A stretch of DNA of 64,000 nt from Gordonia polyisoprenivorans NBRC 16320 = JCM 10675. Its GTDB lineage: Bacteria > Actinomycetota > Actinomycetes > Mycobacteriales > Mycobacteriaceae. The translations under genes and the position numbers were made by a program. The notes beneath the pieces were generated by a model. It was not told the origin of the DNA. It made no database searches and was given only the letters and a program-made list of their open reading frames with translations. The first letter of the stretch is position 1. Each line of letters begins with the position of its first letter. The stretch is taken from positions 1 through 64,000 of the forward strand of contig NZ_BAEI01000043.1 of the NCBI RefSeq assembly GCF_000241325.1. Reading direction: 5' to 3'. Positions 16,989 through 25,635 of the stretch are shown here, piece by piece.

Positions 16989-18140
16989 TCAGGCAGGAGT
17001 GCTGACCAGGTCAGCGATCCGGCCCATGAGTGCCGGGACATCGGGTTCTGGTTCGTGGTCGAGCATCCATCGGCCGAGTTGGAGCGAGGCGGCGACGACT
17101 GCGGCCGCCCGGCCGGCCCGCCGCTCGTGAAAGGCGGCCCACAGATCGTCGCCGACAGGCTCGGAGGTGAGGAGTTCGGCGAGGACTGCGGCGTCCTCGA
17201 GGGCTTGGGCACCGCCTTGAGCGAGGGTGGGCGGGCAGACGTGGGCGGCGTCGCCGATGAGAACGACTCGTCCGACGTTCCACGGACCGTCGAGTAGATG
17301 CGATTCGAACCAGGTGTAGTTGATGCGGGTCGGATCGTCGATGAGTTCACGGATGTCGTCCCACGGTCCGTGATAATGCTCGGCCAGCGATCGCATCACC
17401 TGCAACCTTTGGTCGTCGGTGAGGCCACTGCGATCCTGCGCGTCTTCGACGATGTAGGCATACATCGAGTCCGGGCCGGTCGGGCAGTAGCCGGCGATGT
17501 ACCCGACGCCGCCGTAGAAGAGGTCGGTGTGGGTGATCGACGTGGGGCGCGAGCAGAGCACGCGCCAGATGCCCATGCCGGTCGGCGTGGTCTCCAACTC
17601 GATACCGAGAGCCTCACGCGTTGACGACCGGACGCCGTCTGCGCCGATCATCACGTCGTAGCGGCTGCGGGAGCCGTCGGAGAAGTCGACGTCGACTCCG
17701 GTGGCGTCCTGGGTGAATGCGGTGACGGTGGTCGCGAATCTGGATTTCACCCCGGCCAGGTCGGCCGCGTCCCGCAGGATCTGAGCGAGTACCGGACGTT
17801 CCATGCCCATCGTCGCGGGCAAGTCAGGTCCGCCGGTCTTGGCATCATCCATCTGGGCAAGGAGCGTGCCGTGCGCGTCGGCGGCACGGATACCGAGGGC
17901 GTCGAAACCCCAGCCGTGCTTCTCGATCTCCGGCCATACCCCGAGTTGCCTGAGTACTCGTAGTGCGTTGCCCTGCAAAGTGATTCCTGATCCGGTTGCA
18001 TGGTCGCGGCTTCGCGCCTCGACCAGATCGACCGCAACACCCGAACGTGCGAGCAAGATGGCGACGGCCGTTCCGGCGATCCCGGAACCGGTGACGAGAA
18101 CCGAGCTCGCGGGTCGGCCGGTCGCTGAGTGGTGAACCAT
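16989..18140 (-). CDS. FAD-dependent aromatic monooxygenase (PHBH family)
   Basis: A 383-aa group A flavin hydroxylase. GSGIAGTAVAILLARSG binds ADP, GADGVRSSTRE is the DG motif, and VVLIGDAAHVCPPTLAQGGAQALEDA is the GD motif. It uses NAD(P)H and O2 to hydroxylate an activated ring. It is first in the minus-strand catabolic operon and divergent from LysR across the T-N11-A box. ATG 18140 has CAGGAGAAGC upstream; the longer frame covers the promoter and was rejected. Confidence 0.9.
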   Translation of the reverse strand: MVHHSATGRPASSVLVTGSGIAGTAVAILLARSGVAVDLVEARSRDHATGSGITLQGNALRVLRQLGVWPEIEKHGWGFDALGIRAADAHGTLLAQMDDAKTGGPDLPATMGMERPVLAQILRDAADLAGVKSRFATTVTAFTQDATGVDVDFSDGSRSRYDVMIGADGVRSSTREALGIELETTPTGMGIWRVLCSRPTSITHTDLFYGGVGYIAGYCPTGPDSMYAYIVEDAQDRSGLTDDQRLQVMRSLAEHYHGPWDDIRELIDDPTRINYTWFESHLLDGPWNVGRVVLIGDAAHVCPPTLAQGGAQALEDAAVLAELLTSEPVGDDLWAAFHERRAGRAAAVVAASLQLGRWMLDHEPEPDVPALMGRIADLVSTPA

Positions 18141-18244
18141 GGGTGCTTCTCCTGAGGATCGCGGGGCTGGTGACGGGAACTGCCCTGACTCCAAGGGTGC
18201 GGTCTGGCTCACAATAAGAGAAGATGACGTTGGTGATAGTCGAC

Positions 18245-18259
18245 ATAAGCAGTGTTTAT
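18245..18259. promoter_or_regulatory. LysR-type T-N11-A operator
   Basis: ATAAGCAGTGTTTAT is a 15-bp interrupted palindrome (12 of 14 arm positions paired) with the T-N11-A spacing of LysR boxes. It lies 39 nt before the LysR start and about 105 nt before the hydroxylase start, so one site can serve both directions. Confidence 0.65.
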
Positions 18260-18297
18260 GATTGACTGACCCCGACACCTACGTGAAAGAAGTCGCG

Positions 18298-19242
18298 ATG
18301 ACCACGCCACCCCCGACGGTCACACCACCTCGTGCACTGGCCAACCTGGACCTCAACCTCTTGGTCACGCTCGACGCGGTGTTGCAACATCGGAGCGTGA
18401 CGCGAGCCGCCGATCAGCTCGGCGTCACACAACCTGCCGTATCGGCGAATCTGCGCAAGCTTCGACGACACTTCGCCGATGAACTCCTTTATCGCAGCGG
18501 CGCACACTATCGGTTGACTCCACTGGCCGCCGATCTGCGGCCACGTACGCGACTGGCCCTCGAGGGGGTCGAACGCGTCTTCAACAGTCGTGCGGGTTTC
18601 GACGTGTCGGACACCATCCGCGAATTCACGATCCTGACAAGCGATTACACAACCGAACTACTCGGAGAGGCCCTTGTCGCCCGACTACTCGACCGCGCAC
18701 CGCACGCCCGGGTGCGCATCCTGCCCACAACTCCCGATCAGGTGGTGCGGGCAGAGCAGGTACTGACCGAACGCGACGTGATGCTGATGCCGCACGGGTT
18801 CGTCTCAGACCTCCCCAACAAGGAACTCTATCGAGACGAGTGGGTGATCTTGATGGATGCCGAGCACCCGCTGTCCGATGCAGATCTCACCGTCGAGCAT
18901 CTGAAAACTCTTCCGTGGGTGCTCATCTACCACGACAGTTCTGCATCGACCCCGGCCGCGCGACAGCTGCGCATGCTCGGTATCGAACCGCAGGCGCAAG
19001 TGGTCACCGAGGCATTCCTGACCGTCCCCTCGTTACTCGTGGGCAGCGACCGGATCGCCTTGGCACCGTCCCTGATGCGCAGTGGCACAACACATCCTCG
19101 TTTGATCAGACGAGCGTCGCCGATTCCGTTGGAACCACTCGTGCAGGCCATGTGGTGGCATCCCATTCACGATCACGAGCCCGAGCATCAGTTCTTGCGG
19201 GAGATCATCGTTGCGGCGGTCGACGAGGTGTGCGGCGGATGA
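18298..19242 (+). CDS. LysR-family regulator of the aromatic operon
   Basis: A 314-aa LysR-type regulator. The N-terminal HTH is LDLNLLVTLDAVLQHRSVTR with QLGVTQPAVSANLRKLR; the rest is a type 2 periplasmic-binding-protein effector domain (FTILTSDYTTELLGEALVARL), as in NodD/LinR-like members. It is divergent from the FAD hydroxylase operon and probably activates it on binding an aromatic inducer. ATG 18298 was chosen over TTG 18262 because GAAAGAAG precedes it and the operator would otherwise overlap coding sequence closely. Confidence 0.9.
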   Translation: MTTPPPTVTPPRALANLDLNLLVTLDAVLQHRSVTRAADQLGVTQPAVSANLRKLRRHFADELLYRSGAHYRLTPLAADLRPRTRLALEGVERVFNSRAGFDVSDTIREFTILTSDYTTELLGEALVARLLDRAPHARVRILPTTPDQVVRAEQVLTERDVMLMPHGFVSDLPNKELYRDEWVILMDAEHPLSDADLTVEHLKTLPWVLIYHDSSASTPAARQLRMLGIEPQAQVVTEAFLTVPSLLVGSDRIALAPSLMRSGTTHPRLIRRASPIPLEPLVQAMWWHPIHDHEPEHQFLREIIVAAVDEVCGG

Positions 19243-19252
19243 CGGACCGCCG

Positions 19253-20494
19253 TCAGACTCCGATGGCTTCGACGAAGGCCTTTTCGGCAGCGTCGATCTC
19301 GTCGATCTGCGCAACGATCTCCTTGGGCGACTGCTCGCCGATCACTTTCTGGAGCAGGGGGGTTCGGTTGAATGCCGCATCACGTACCGGCTGCAGGGGC
19401 GTCGGGGTGTGGTGGAACACCTTACCGAGCGCCCACGCAAGTTGGACCTGACGGGCGGTGTGTCGCTTGCGTGGGGCCTCGAATGCTGTCAACGCTTCAC
19501 CGAGCGCAATCGGATCGGCCAGATCGATGCCTGCCAAGCGCCGACCGAGGAAGTACCCGTCCTCCGTCGCCATACCCGCGCCGTACGCGGCATAGGGTGA
19601 CGTCGCGTGCGCTGCGTCGCCGACGAGTGTGGCTCTGCCCTTCGACCACTGAGGAATGGGCTTGCGGTCCCGAAGGATCCACCGTTGCATCGCTTCCGGT
19701 GCAGTAGCCGCCACGAGTTCCGGTAGTGGCGCAGCGAATTCACTCGCCAGTTCAGCTGCGTGTTCGGCCAGGCTCCGACCGAGTTCATCGCCGTTGTCCT
19801 CGTGCGCTTCGAGGACCCACCACTGATAGCCGTCGCGACCCTCGTGGCGGATCGACGTCCAACTCCCCTGCACACGTCGGCTGTGACTCATCACGCAGAG
19901 CCCGCGGACTGCACTCGCCGGATGATCAAAGGTGTAGCCGCCGATGATGTGTAGGTTGTGCTTTCGCTTCGGTGTCAAACCCCATAGTGTCTGGCGAACC
20001 ATGGAATCGATCCCGTCAGCGCCCACCACCAGATCAGCCTCGACGGCCTCGCCGTCCGCCATGTGCAGGAGCACTCCATCGGCGTCCTGGTCGAAGCTCT
20101 CGACTTGGCGATCGACTTGCAGCACACCGGACGGCAGAGTGGCCACCAACCTGCGATACAACTCGGGCCGAAGCAGCCCGATGAAGCCACCGCCGTACTG
20201 ATCGATCACGCTCTGGGGCAGTCGGACCGACGCCCGAAGGTGGCCGCCCGCCGAACGGACTTCGGTGCGACACGGCGCCCCGAGATCGTGCGTGTCGACG
20301 CCCATCAAGCCGAGAGCCTTGATCGGCGCCGGCCACAGGTTCAGGATGTTGCCGGCGGGCCTCGCTTCGCGATATCGCTCGAACAAGACGACCTCGTGGC
20401 CGGCCTGATGAACCGACAGCGCGGTGGCCATTCCGGCCGGACCGGCACCTATCACCGCGACACGGCCCCGTGCTCGGGAATGCGATGTACTCAT
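19253..20494 (-). CDS. FAD-dependent monooxygenase, second copy type
   Basis: A 413-aa flavin hydroxylase distinct in sequence from the one at 16989. It has GAGPAGMATALSVHQAGHE, GADGIDSMVRQ and ATLVGDAAHATSPYAAYGAGMA. It converges on LysR with a 10-nt gap and is followed upstream by an ABM-family gene under a TetR operator. ATG 20494 has CAGGAGAAGAGAC upstream; the longer frame runs through the ABM gene and is rejected. It likely hydroxylates a phenolic or N-heteroaromatic substrate. Confidence 0.9.
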   Translation of the reverse strand: MSTSHSRARGRVAVIGAGPAGMATALSVHQAGHEVVLFERYREARPAGNILNLWPAPIKALGLMGVDTHDLGAPCRTEVRSAGGHLRASVRLPQSVIDQYGGGFIGLLRPELYRRLVATLPSGVLQVDRQVESFDQDADGVLLHMADGEAVEADLVVGADGIDSMVRQTLWGLTPKRKHNLHIIGGYTFDHPASAVRGLCVMSHSRRVQGSWTSIRHEGRDGYQWWVLEAHEDNGDELGRSLAEHAAELASEFAAPLPELVAATAPEAMQRWILRDRKPIPQWSKGRATLVGDAAHATSPYAAYGAGMATEDGYFLGRRLAGIDLADPIALGEALTAFEAPRKRHTARQVQLAWALGKVFHHTPTPLQPVRDAAFNRTPLLQKVIGEQSPKEIVAQIDEIDAAEKAFVEAIGV

Positions 20495-20552
20495 GTCTCT
20501 TCTCCTGATGCGTGAACAGCCCTTGCCAGCCATGGTCAACTGGCCAGGACCA

Positions 20553-20849
20553 TTACTGTTGGTTGAGTGTTGCTGTATAACAATGCATTTCGATATCGCC
20601 GATATGCGAGTCGGCAATACTGTCCAGGAATCTCGCGGTGTGCGGATGACCCATGTGGGCGTCCAAGGCGGCGTCGTCGTCCCAGATCTCCACGCAGACA
20701 ATCCATCGCGGGTCCTCGATGTCGGCACAGAATGCGTACTGTCTGCAGCCTTGATCATCTCGGGTCGCCATCGCCATCTCTTGTGCCGCTGCCACGAAAT
20801 CGTCACGCCGCTCACTGCGAATCAACCCTCGGGATATCACGACCAACAT
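20553..20849 (-). CDS. ABM-domain monooxygenase-like protein
   Basis: A 98-aa single-domain protein of the ABM fold (MLVVISRGLIRSERRDDFVA; GCRQYAFCADIEDP; IVCVEIWDDDAALDAHMGHP). It lies 58 nt upstream of the FAD monooxygenase in the same direction, so it is probably first in a two-gene operon. The AGGAGGCGGTGAG ribosome site begins inside the TetR palindrome at 20860-20887, so repressor binding would block the start region. It may oxidise the quinol made by its partner. Confidence 0.87.
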   Translation of the reverse strand: MLVVISRGLIRSERRDDFVAAAQEMAMATRDDQGCRQYAFCADIEDPRWIVCVEIWDDDAALDAHMGHPHTARFLDSIADSHIGDIEMHCYTATLNQQ

Positions 20850-20859
20850 CTCACCGCCT

Positions 20860-20887
20860 CCTAACCGTAGCGTGCGCTACGGTTAGG
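20860..20887. promoter_or_regulatory. Perfect TetR-type operator between ABM and TetR genes
   Basis: Two 12-bp arms, CCTAACCGTAGC and GCTACGGTTAGG, flank a GTGC centre with no mismatch. It lies between the divergent ABM (start 20849) and TetR (20984) genes and overlaps the ABM ribosome site. Classic autoregulated TetR layout. Confidence 0.8.
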
Positions 20888-20983
20888 AGTATGTGTCCGG
20901 TGTCACGCTCGTGTCAAGACTTGACCCAGCCCATGTCGCGAGTGCTGTCGCCGGCGGCTTCGACAATCGGCGAGAATGCCATC

Positions 20984-21625
20984 ATGAGCACGTCCGACAC
21001 CTCCACCGACGAGAGCGATCCACTGGCCGTCCGGCCTCCCGTCCAACGACGAAGCCGCGAATCGTGGACGCGCGCACTGGACGCGGGTGTGGCGATCCTC
21101 GAGGAAGGTGGTTACGACGCGTTCACCATCGCCGCGGTGTGCGAACGTGCTTCGATTCCACCGCGCGCGATCTACGCCCGCGTCGATACCAAAGATGCGT
21201 TGTTCTTGGCGGTGTACGAGCACGGGCTCGCACGCGCTCGCGCCGCGCAGGACGCCTACTCCGACGACCGATGGACCCAACTGAATCCAGCGGAGAGGAT
21301 CACCGAGGCGGTCAATACACTCGCCGGAATCTTCCGAGAGTTCGACCGCTTCCTCGGCGCAATCGTGCTTGTGTCCGGCGCACACTCGGAGGTCAATCGA
21401 CGGGGTGCACGCTACGTCGGCGAGCTGGCCGACCTCTTCGTCGTTGCGATCTGCGGGGCGTCACCCAGTGTGTCTGCGGAATCCCGGACGCGAACCTACT
21501 TTCACAGTCTGTTCTCCACATTGGCCATACGGGTGGCTTACGGACCGGAATTCCTGGCTCCGATCGGCGACGAGCAGTTGGTGGACCAGCTCATCGACAT
21601 GGGTCGGTGTTACCTGATCGATTGA
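20984..21625 (+). CDS. TetR-family regulator
   Basis: A 213-aa TetR regulator. The HTH is RSRESWTRALDAGVAILEEG with FTIAAVCERASIPPRAIYARV and DALFLAVYEHGL; the C-terminal domain is helical with no recognised ligand family. The start is uncertain: ATG 20984 (GGCGAGAA upstream) gives normal TetR length, but in-frame ATGs at 20933 and 20891 exist, the latter directly after the operator. It likely represses the divergent ABM/FAD-monooxygenase pair and itself. Confidence 0.85.
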   Translation: MSTSDTSTDESDPLAVRPPVQRRSRESWTRALDAGVAILEEGGYDAFTIAAVCERASIPPRAIYARVDTKDALFLAVYEHGLARARAAQDAYSDDRWTQLNPAERITEAVNTLAGIFREFDRFLGAIVLVSGAHSEVNRRGARYVGELADLFVVAICGASPSVSAESRTRTYFHSLFSTLAIRVAYGPEFLAPIGDEQLVDQLIDMGRCYLID

Positions 21626-21628
21626 GCC

Positions 21629-22855
21629 TCAACAAAGGAACGACAGCGGCAACGATCCCCACGCGCGCAGCGTGTTGTTGTGGTGTCGACGCGGCGTGGC
21701 GGTGAGTTCGATGCGTCGGAAACGGCGCGCAAGGGCGGTCAGGACGGCCTCGGCTTCCAGGCGCGCGACGTGCTGCCCGACGCACTGGTGAATGCCCATC
21801 CCGAATCCGACGTGACCGGACGGGTTGCGGGTGATGTCGAAGGCGTCGGGGTTGTCCCAGTGACGCGGATCGCGATTGGCCGATCCGAGGAACATCAGGA
21901 TCTTCTTGCCCTCGGGGATCAGAACGTCGCCGACCAGGATGTCGCGGGTGGCGGTACGGAAGAAGGTCTGCACCGGGGCCTCGACACGCACGGCCTCGTC
22001 GAATGCGATACGGGCGAGAGAGGGATTGGCGCGCAACAGGTCCCACTGGTCCGGGTTGGTCGCGAAGGCGTGCAAGACCGCGGCCAACCCGTGCACGGTG
22101 GTGTCGACGCCGGCCGAGAGGAGCGACCGCACGATCGTCGGCGCCTGATCGGTGGTGATGTCACCGCGATCGGCCGCAGCCCAGATCTGCGCACCAAAGG
22201 TGCCGTGGCCATCGCGGCCGACCGGCGTCAACCGGTCTCGCCCGCATTGCTCGTTGACCCAGCCGGACACCGCGGCAATCCGGGGCTCACCGGCGACGAC
22301 GAGGTCGTTGTGCGGGCCGAAGGAGTTGAACAAGTGATCGCCGTAGGGCAACAGGTTCTCCCGGCCGTCCGCCCCGATCCCGACCGCGTCGGGGAACACG
22401 CGCAGCGGGAACGCCTCGGCGATCTCCGGGACTGCGTCGATCGGCGTGTTCGCCGGGAGTGCGGCCACCAACTCGTCGGCATCGGCGCACCAGAGATCGC
22501 GTAAGCGTCGCAGGGCCCGCACACTCAGGATCTCAGAGAGGACGGCGCGGGGCGCATCGTGGTGCGGCGGATCGGTTTCGAGCAACAGGCTCGGTGGTCG
22601 CCAGGGCTTCTCGAGCCGGAAGTTGCTCAGTCCGACGCCGGCGCCGGATTCGAAGTCCTGCCAATCGGTCAGCGCCGCATGCACTTCGGCGTAGCGCCCC
22701 ATGGCATACAGGTCGTAACGGTTCAGATACACCACAGGACCGGAGTCGCGCAGCATGGCGTGGAAGGCGTCGGGCGACTCGAGGATGTCGTGGCCGAAGG
22801 GGTCGGCGTCGCTGAGTGGGGCGTGTGTCCGGGTGGTGTCGGTGGCGGTGGTCAT
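21629..22855 (-). CDS. Cytochrome P450
   Basis: A 408-aa soluble bacterial P450. The heme loop FGMGIHQCVGQHVARLEAE carries the Cys ligand, the I-helix reads LLSAGVDTTVHG with the acid-alcohol pair, and the K-helix is FDEAVRVEAPVQTFFRTA. The overall pattern resembles CYP199-type enzymes that oxidise para-substituted benzoates, but that is an impression only. It ends 11 nt after the reductase gene, so the two are a redox pair. It converges on TetR with a 3-nt gap. Confidence 0.93.
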   Translation of the reverse strand: MTTATDTTRTHAPLSDADPFGHDILESPDAFHAMLRDSGPVVYLNRYDLYAMGRYAEVHAALTDWQDFESGAGVGLSNFRLEKPWRPPSLLLETDPPHHDAPRAVLSEILSVRALRRLRDLWCADADELVAALPANTPIDAVPEIAEAFPLRVFPDAVGIGADGRENLLPYGDHLFNSFGPHNDLVVAGEPRIAAVSGWVNEQCGRDRLTPVGRDGHGTFGAQIWAAADRGDITTDQAPTIVRSLLSAGVDTTVHGLAAVLHAFATNPDQWDLLRANPSLARIAFDEAVRVEAPVQTFFRTATRDILVGDVLIPEGKKILMFLGSANRDPRHWDNPDAFDITRNPSGHVGFGMGIHQCVGQHVARLEAEAVLTALARRFRRIELTATPRRHHNNTLRAWGSLPLSFLC

Positions 22856-22865
22856 GGTCTTCTCT

Positions 22866-23861
22866 TCAGAGGTCGAGGACGAGTGTGTCGGTGCAGGAAC
22901 GGGATACGCAGATGAACATGCAGTCGTTCTGTTCTCGTTCGGAATCGGTCAACAATGAATCGCGGTGATCGGGACGGCCGTCGAGCACGCCGGTGTCGCA
23001 GGTGCCGCACGTGCCCTGGCGACACGACGACAGGACCGCAACCCCGGCGTCGGAGACGGCCTCGAGGATCGACCGGTCCGGGGGCACGGTGACGGTTTGT
23101 CCCGACCGACGCAACTCCACCTCGAACGGCCGGCTCCGCACGGGTGCCGAGAGTTCTTTGGGAACAAAGTGTTCGACACGTACAGCGCCAACCGGCAGGG
23201 CCGCACCGGAATCGACGACGGCCGCGGTGAGTTCGACGGGCCCGCAGCAGTAGATCGTGGTTCCGGCGCCGACGGCGTCCAATTCGGCGGCGAGGTCGGG
23301 ACGTGGCCCCTCGTCGGTGGCATGGACCCGCACCCGCGGATCGTCGGCGAGGTCGTCCAGGTAAGCCATGGTGCGTCGCGACCGCCCGACATAGATCAAC
23401 GTCCAGTCGATGCCCAGCAGGTCTGCCTGTCGGCACATCGGCAGGATCGGGGTGATGCCGATCCCACCCGCGACGAAGAGATACCGCTCGGCGGGCACCA
23501 GCGCGAAGTTGTTGCGCGGCCCGCCGATCGGCAGCGCGTCTCCTACCGCCAGCTGGTCATGAATGTATCGAGAACCGCCACGTGACAAGGGTTCTCGCAG
23601 AACCGCAATCCGGTAGTGGAACGGGTCCCAACGATCTCCGCACAGCGAGTATTGCCGGATGATGTCGCCGGGTAGGACGACGTCGATGTGTGAACCGGGC
23701 GACCAGTCGGGAAGTCGGTGTCCGTGCGCCTCGGCCAGGGTGAGTTCGACGACGCCGTCGGCGACGGGCGTGCCGGCGACGACGGTCATCACCAGGCCGT
23801 CGGCGGCGGCTGCGGCCACCAGACGGACCGGCGTGGACGACGCGTGCGGTGATGTGGTCAT
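22866..23861 (-). CDS. Phthalate-dioxygenase-reductase-type ferredoxin reductase
   Basis: A 331-aa electron-transfer protein with three domains: FMN/FAD binding (PGSHIDVVLPGDIIRQYSLCG), NAD binding (YLFVAGGIGITPILPM; IYCCGPVEL), and a C-terminal plant-type [2Fe-2S] ferredoxin with Cys in SSCRQGTCGTCDTG and a fourth in CMFICVS. It passes NADH electrons directly to the P450 encoded next. ATG 23861 was chosen; the longer frame overlaps the IclR gene and its operator. Such reductases often serve class I-like two-component P450s. Confidence 0.92.
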   Translation of the reverse strand: MTTSPHASSTPVRLVAAAAADGLVMTVVAGTPVADGVVELTLAEAHGHRLPDWSPGSHIDVVLPGDIIRQYSLCGDRWDPFHYRIAVLREPLSRGGSRYIHDQLAVGDALPIGGPRNNFALVPAERYLFVAGGIGITPILPMCRQADLLGIDWTLIYVGRSRRTMAYLDDLADDPRVRVHATDEGPRPDLAAELDAVGAGTTIYCCGPVELTAAVVDSGAALPVGAVRVEHFVPKELSAPVRSRPFEVELRRSGQTVTVPPDRSILEAVSDAGVAVLSSCRQGTCGTCDTGVLDGRPDHRDSLLTDSEREQNDCMFICVSRSCTDTLVLDL

Positions 23862-23904
23862 GGTCACAAGGGTTGGATATCGCCGACACCGCCCACAAGA
23901 CGAT

Positions 23905-23919
23905 TCCCATTGAATGGGA
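23905..23919. promoter_or_regulatory. IclR-type operator before reductase/P450 genes
   Basis: TCCCATTGAATGGGA is a perfect 15-bp palindrome around one central base. Length and symmetry match the IclR-family operator layout (E. coli IclR recognises a 15-bp site of the same design). It lies between the IclR gene stop and the reductase start. Confidence 0.6.
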
Positions 23920-23934
23920 GTGCTACCACCGCCG

Positions 23935-24696
23935 TCAGCGCCGGTCGATCGGGCGACGCAGTTCGCGACCGATCCCTCGAGCCGCCGCCTGGAGTACCGC
24001 GACGTGGCTGGTCGGCCGGTCGTCGCGGGGAACCACCACCGAGATGGCCGCGACCACGAGGTCTTTGGAATCGCGGATCGGCACCGCGATCCCCGTCGCA
24101 TCCTCGTGGATGAAACCGGGGCACACCGCGACGCCGGAGCGTCGAACCTCGGCCAAGAACGCCCGCAGGTGACGTGGATCGACGATGGTCTGCGCCGTGT
24201 ACCGCGGTAGCGTCCGGCTCAGCACGCGTTCCTGGAATCCGGCGGGCGCGTGGGCAAGGAGCACCAGGCCCGCCGAGGACGCGTGCAGCGAGAGCCGCCC
24301 GGCCACGCGTGTCACGTTGATGACCGCGCCGGGACTCGACAGGCGCTCGACGAACAAGACCTCGGCGCCATCGAGCACACCGAGTTGCACGTGGTGTCCG
24401 ACGATGGCGTGCACGTCCTCCAGAAACGGCATCGCCGCCTCCCGCAACCCGAGCGTCGGGGATGCCCGAGACGCCAACTCCCACAGCCGTACCCCGATCC
24501 GGACCCGACGACCCTCGTCGCGCCGGAGCAAGCCGAGACCGACGAGGTCGTCGACGAGGCGCGACGCCGTCGACAACGGAAGTCCGGCGCGTTCGGCGAT
24601 GTCGGTGATGGTGACGGTGATGTGGTCGGCGTCGAAGACCTCGAGGATCCGTACGGCGCGCTCGAGTACCGACTCCCCCGACGTCGACCGGGCCAT
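23935..24696 (-). CDS. IclR-family regulator
   Basis: A 253-aa IclR protein. The N-terminal winged HTH ([39 protein letters not shown]) precedes a GAF-like effector domain ending [23 protein letters not shown] 24696 has CAGGAGAAGTG upstream, better than the frame start at 24744. It is co-directional with the reductase/P450 pair 73 nt downstream and probably controls that pair through the palindrome at 23905. Confidence 0.9.
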   Translation of the reverse strand: MARSTSGESVLERAVRILEVFDADHITVTITDIAERAGLPLSTASRLVDDLVGLGLLRRDEGRRVRIGVRLWELASRASPTLGLREAAMPFLEDVHAIVGHHVQLGVLDGAEVLFVERLSSPGAVINVTRVAGRLSLHASSAGLVLLAHAPAGFQERVLSRTLPRYTAQTIVDPRHLRAFLAEVRRSGVAVCPGFIHEDATGIAVPIRDSKDLVVAAISVVVPRDDRPTSHVAVLQAAARGIGRELRRPIDRR

Positions 24697-24781
24697 CACT
24701 TCTCCTGTCGCGTGCCGGACGCGCGACGTCCGGCGCTTGGGCACTCAGCGTAGACGCAGTGATGCTACAGATGGTGGGGTG

Positions 24782-25420
24782 ATGCGCATCGTTCCGAACA
24801 CAGCTGCGCCCCGGGTCCTGGTATCGGTGCTGTGCGGCGCCGCCCTCGGGGTCGGGGTCGGCCTGCTCGCCCGGGATGCCGGGCATGGCGTCCTCGCCGG
24901 AATCGCGACGACCGCCGGGGTTTTCGTCCTTCTCGGCTGGGTGGCGTTGTGGCCCATGAGCGCCGCCGACACCCGAGCGCACGTGGGCCGGGAGGACTTC
25001 CGTCCCATCGTCGACGAGGTGATCGTGGTGGTCGCGGCGCTCTCGGCGCTCGGCGGGATCATCGGACTACTCATCGACGGCGGATCGCACGCCCACTGGA
25101 TACCCGCGGCGATCGCCCTTCTGGGCGTATTCCTGTCCTGGGCGAGTCTGCACCTGATGTACGCAACCCGATACGCATTTCTCTACTACGCCAAGGGAAA
25201 AGCCGGCGGGATCGACTTCAACTCCGACGACCCGCCGGCCTTTCGCGACTTCTTCTACTTCAGCTACAACCTCGGTATGACCTATCAGGTGTCGGATACC
25301 TCGGTCTCCGACCGCGAGATCCGGTCGGTGGCCCTACGACACTGCTTGCTGTCCTACGTCTTCGGAGCAGTCATCCTGGCGACGACGATCAACCTCGTCG
25401 CGGGGATCGTGGTGGGTTAG
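24782..25420 (+). CDS. DUF1345 membrane protein
   Basis: A 212-aa integral membrane protein with about five hydrophobic segments. It has the DUF1345 signature: [38 protein letters not shown] and the acidic segment [20 protein letters not shown]. The C-terminal helix is [20 protein letters not shown]. Biochemical role is not known for the family. It is divergent from IclR with an 85-nt gap and followed by the dispersed repeat, so it appears monocistronic. Confidence 0.85.
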   Translation: MRIVPNTAAPRVLVSVLCGAALGVGVGLLARDAGHGVLAGIATTAGVFVLLGWVALWPMSAADTRAHVGREDFRPIVDEVIVVVAALSALGGIIGLLIDGGSHAHWIPAAIALLGVFLSWASLHLMYATRYAFLYYAKGKAGGIDFNSDDPPAFRDFFYFSYNLGMTYQVSDTSVSDREIRSVALRHCLLSYVFGAVILATTINLVAGIVVG

Positions 25421-25454
25421 GTCCACGATCGAGCCGGGCGGACTTTAGTCCGAT

Positions 25455-25582
25455 GGTCGAGGTGTGACGAGCCCCCTGGGGCGAGGAACCTCGAGACCAC
25501 CGACAGCCGACGCTGGTCCGAAACCAGCACCGGCGCACGAGGTCTCGAGGCCCGGCGCCTGGGGCGCCGGGCACCTCGACCA
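25455..25582. repeat. Dispersed hairpin repeat, paired inverted units
   Basis: The left unit 25455-25498 runs from GGTCGAGGTGTGACG to ACCTCGAGACC. The right unit 25541-25582 runs from GGTCTCGAGG through GGCGCCTGGGGCGCC to CACCTCGACCA. It sits between convergent DUF1345 and acyl-CoA dehydrogenase genes, where it could act as a bidirectional terminator. Nothing else is visible in 25421-25635. Confidence 0.8.
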
Positions 25583-25635
25583 TCGGGCGGCAAGGCACCG
25601 CCGGATGGAGGGCACCGCCGACGGCGAGACCCCTA

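Noticed and set aside
23935-24101. N-terminal extension of the ferredoxin reductase into the IclR gene
   Set aside because: The extension is Arg/Ser-rich shadow sequence and contains the IclR palindrome; ATG 23861 starts normal family sequence.
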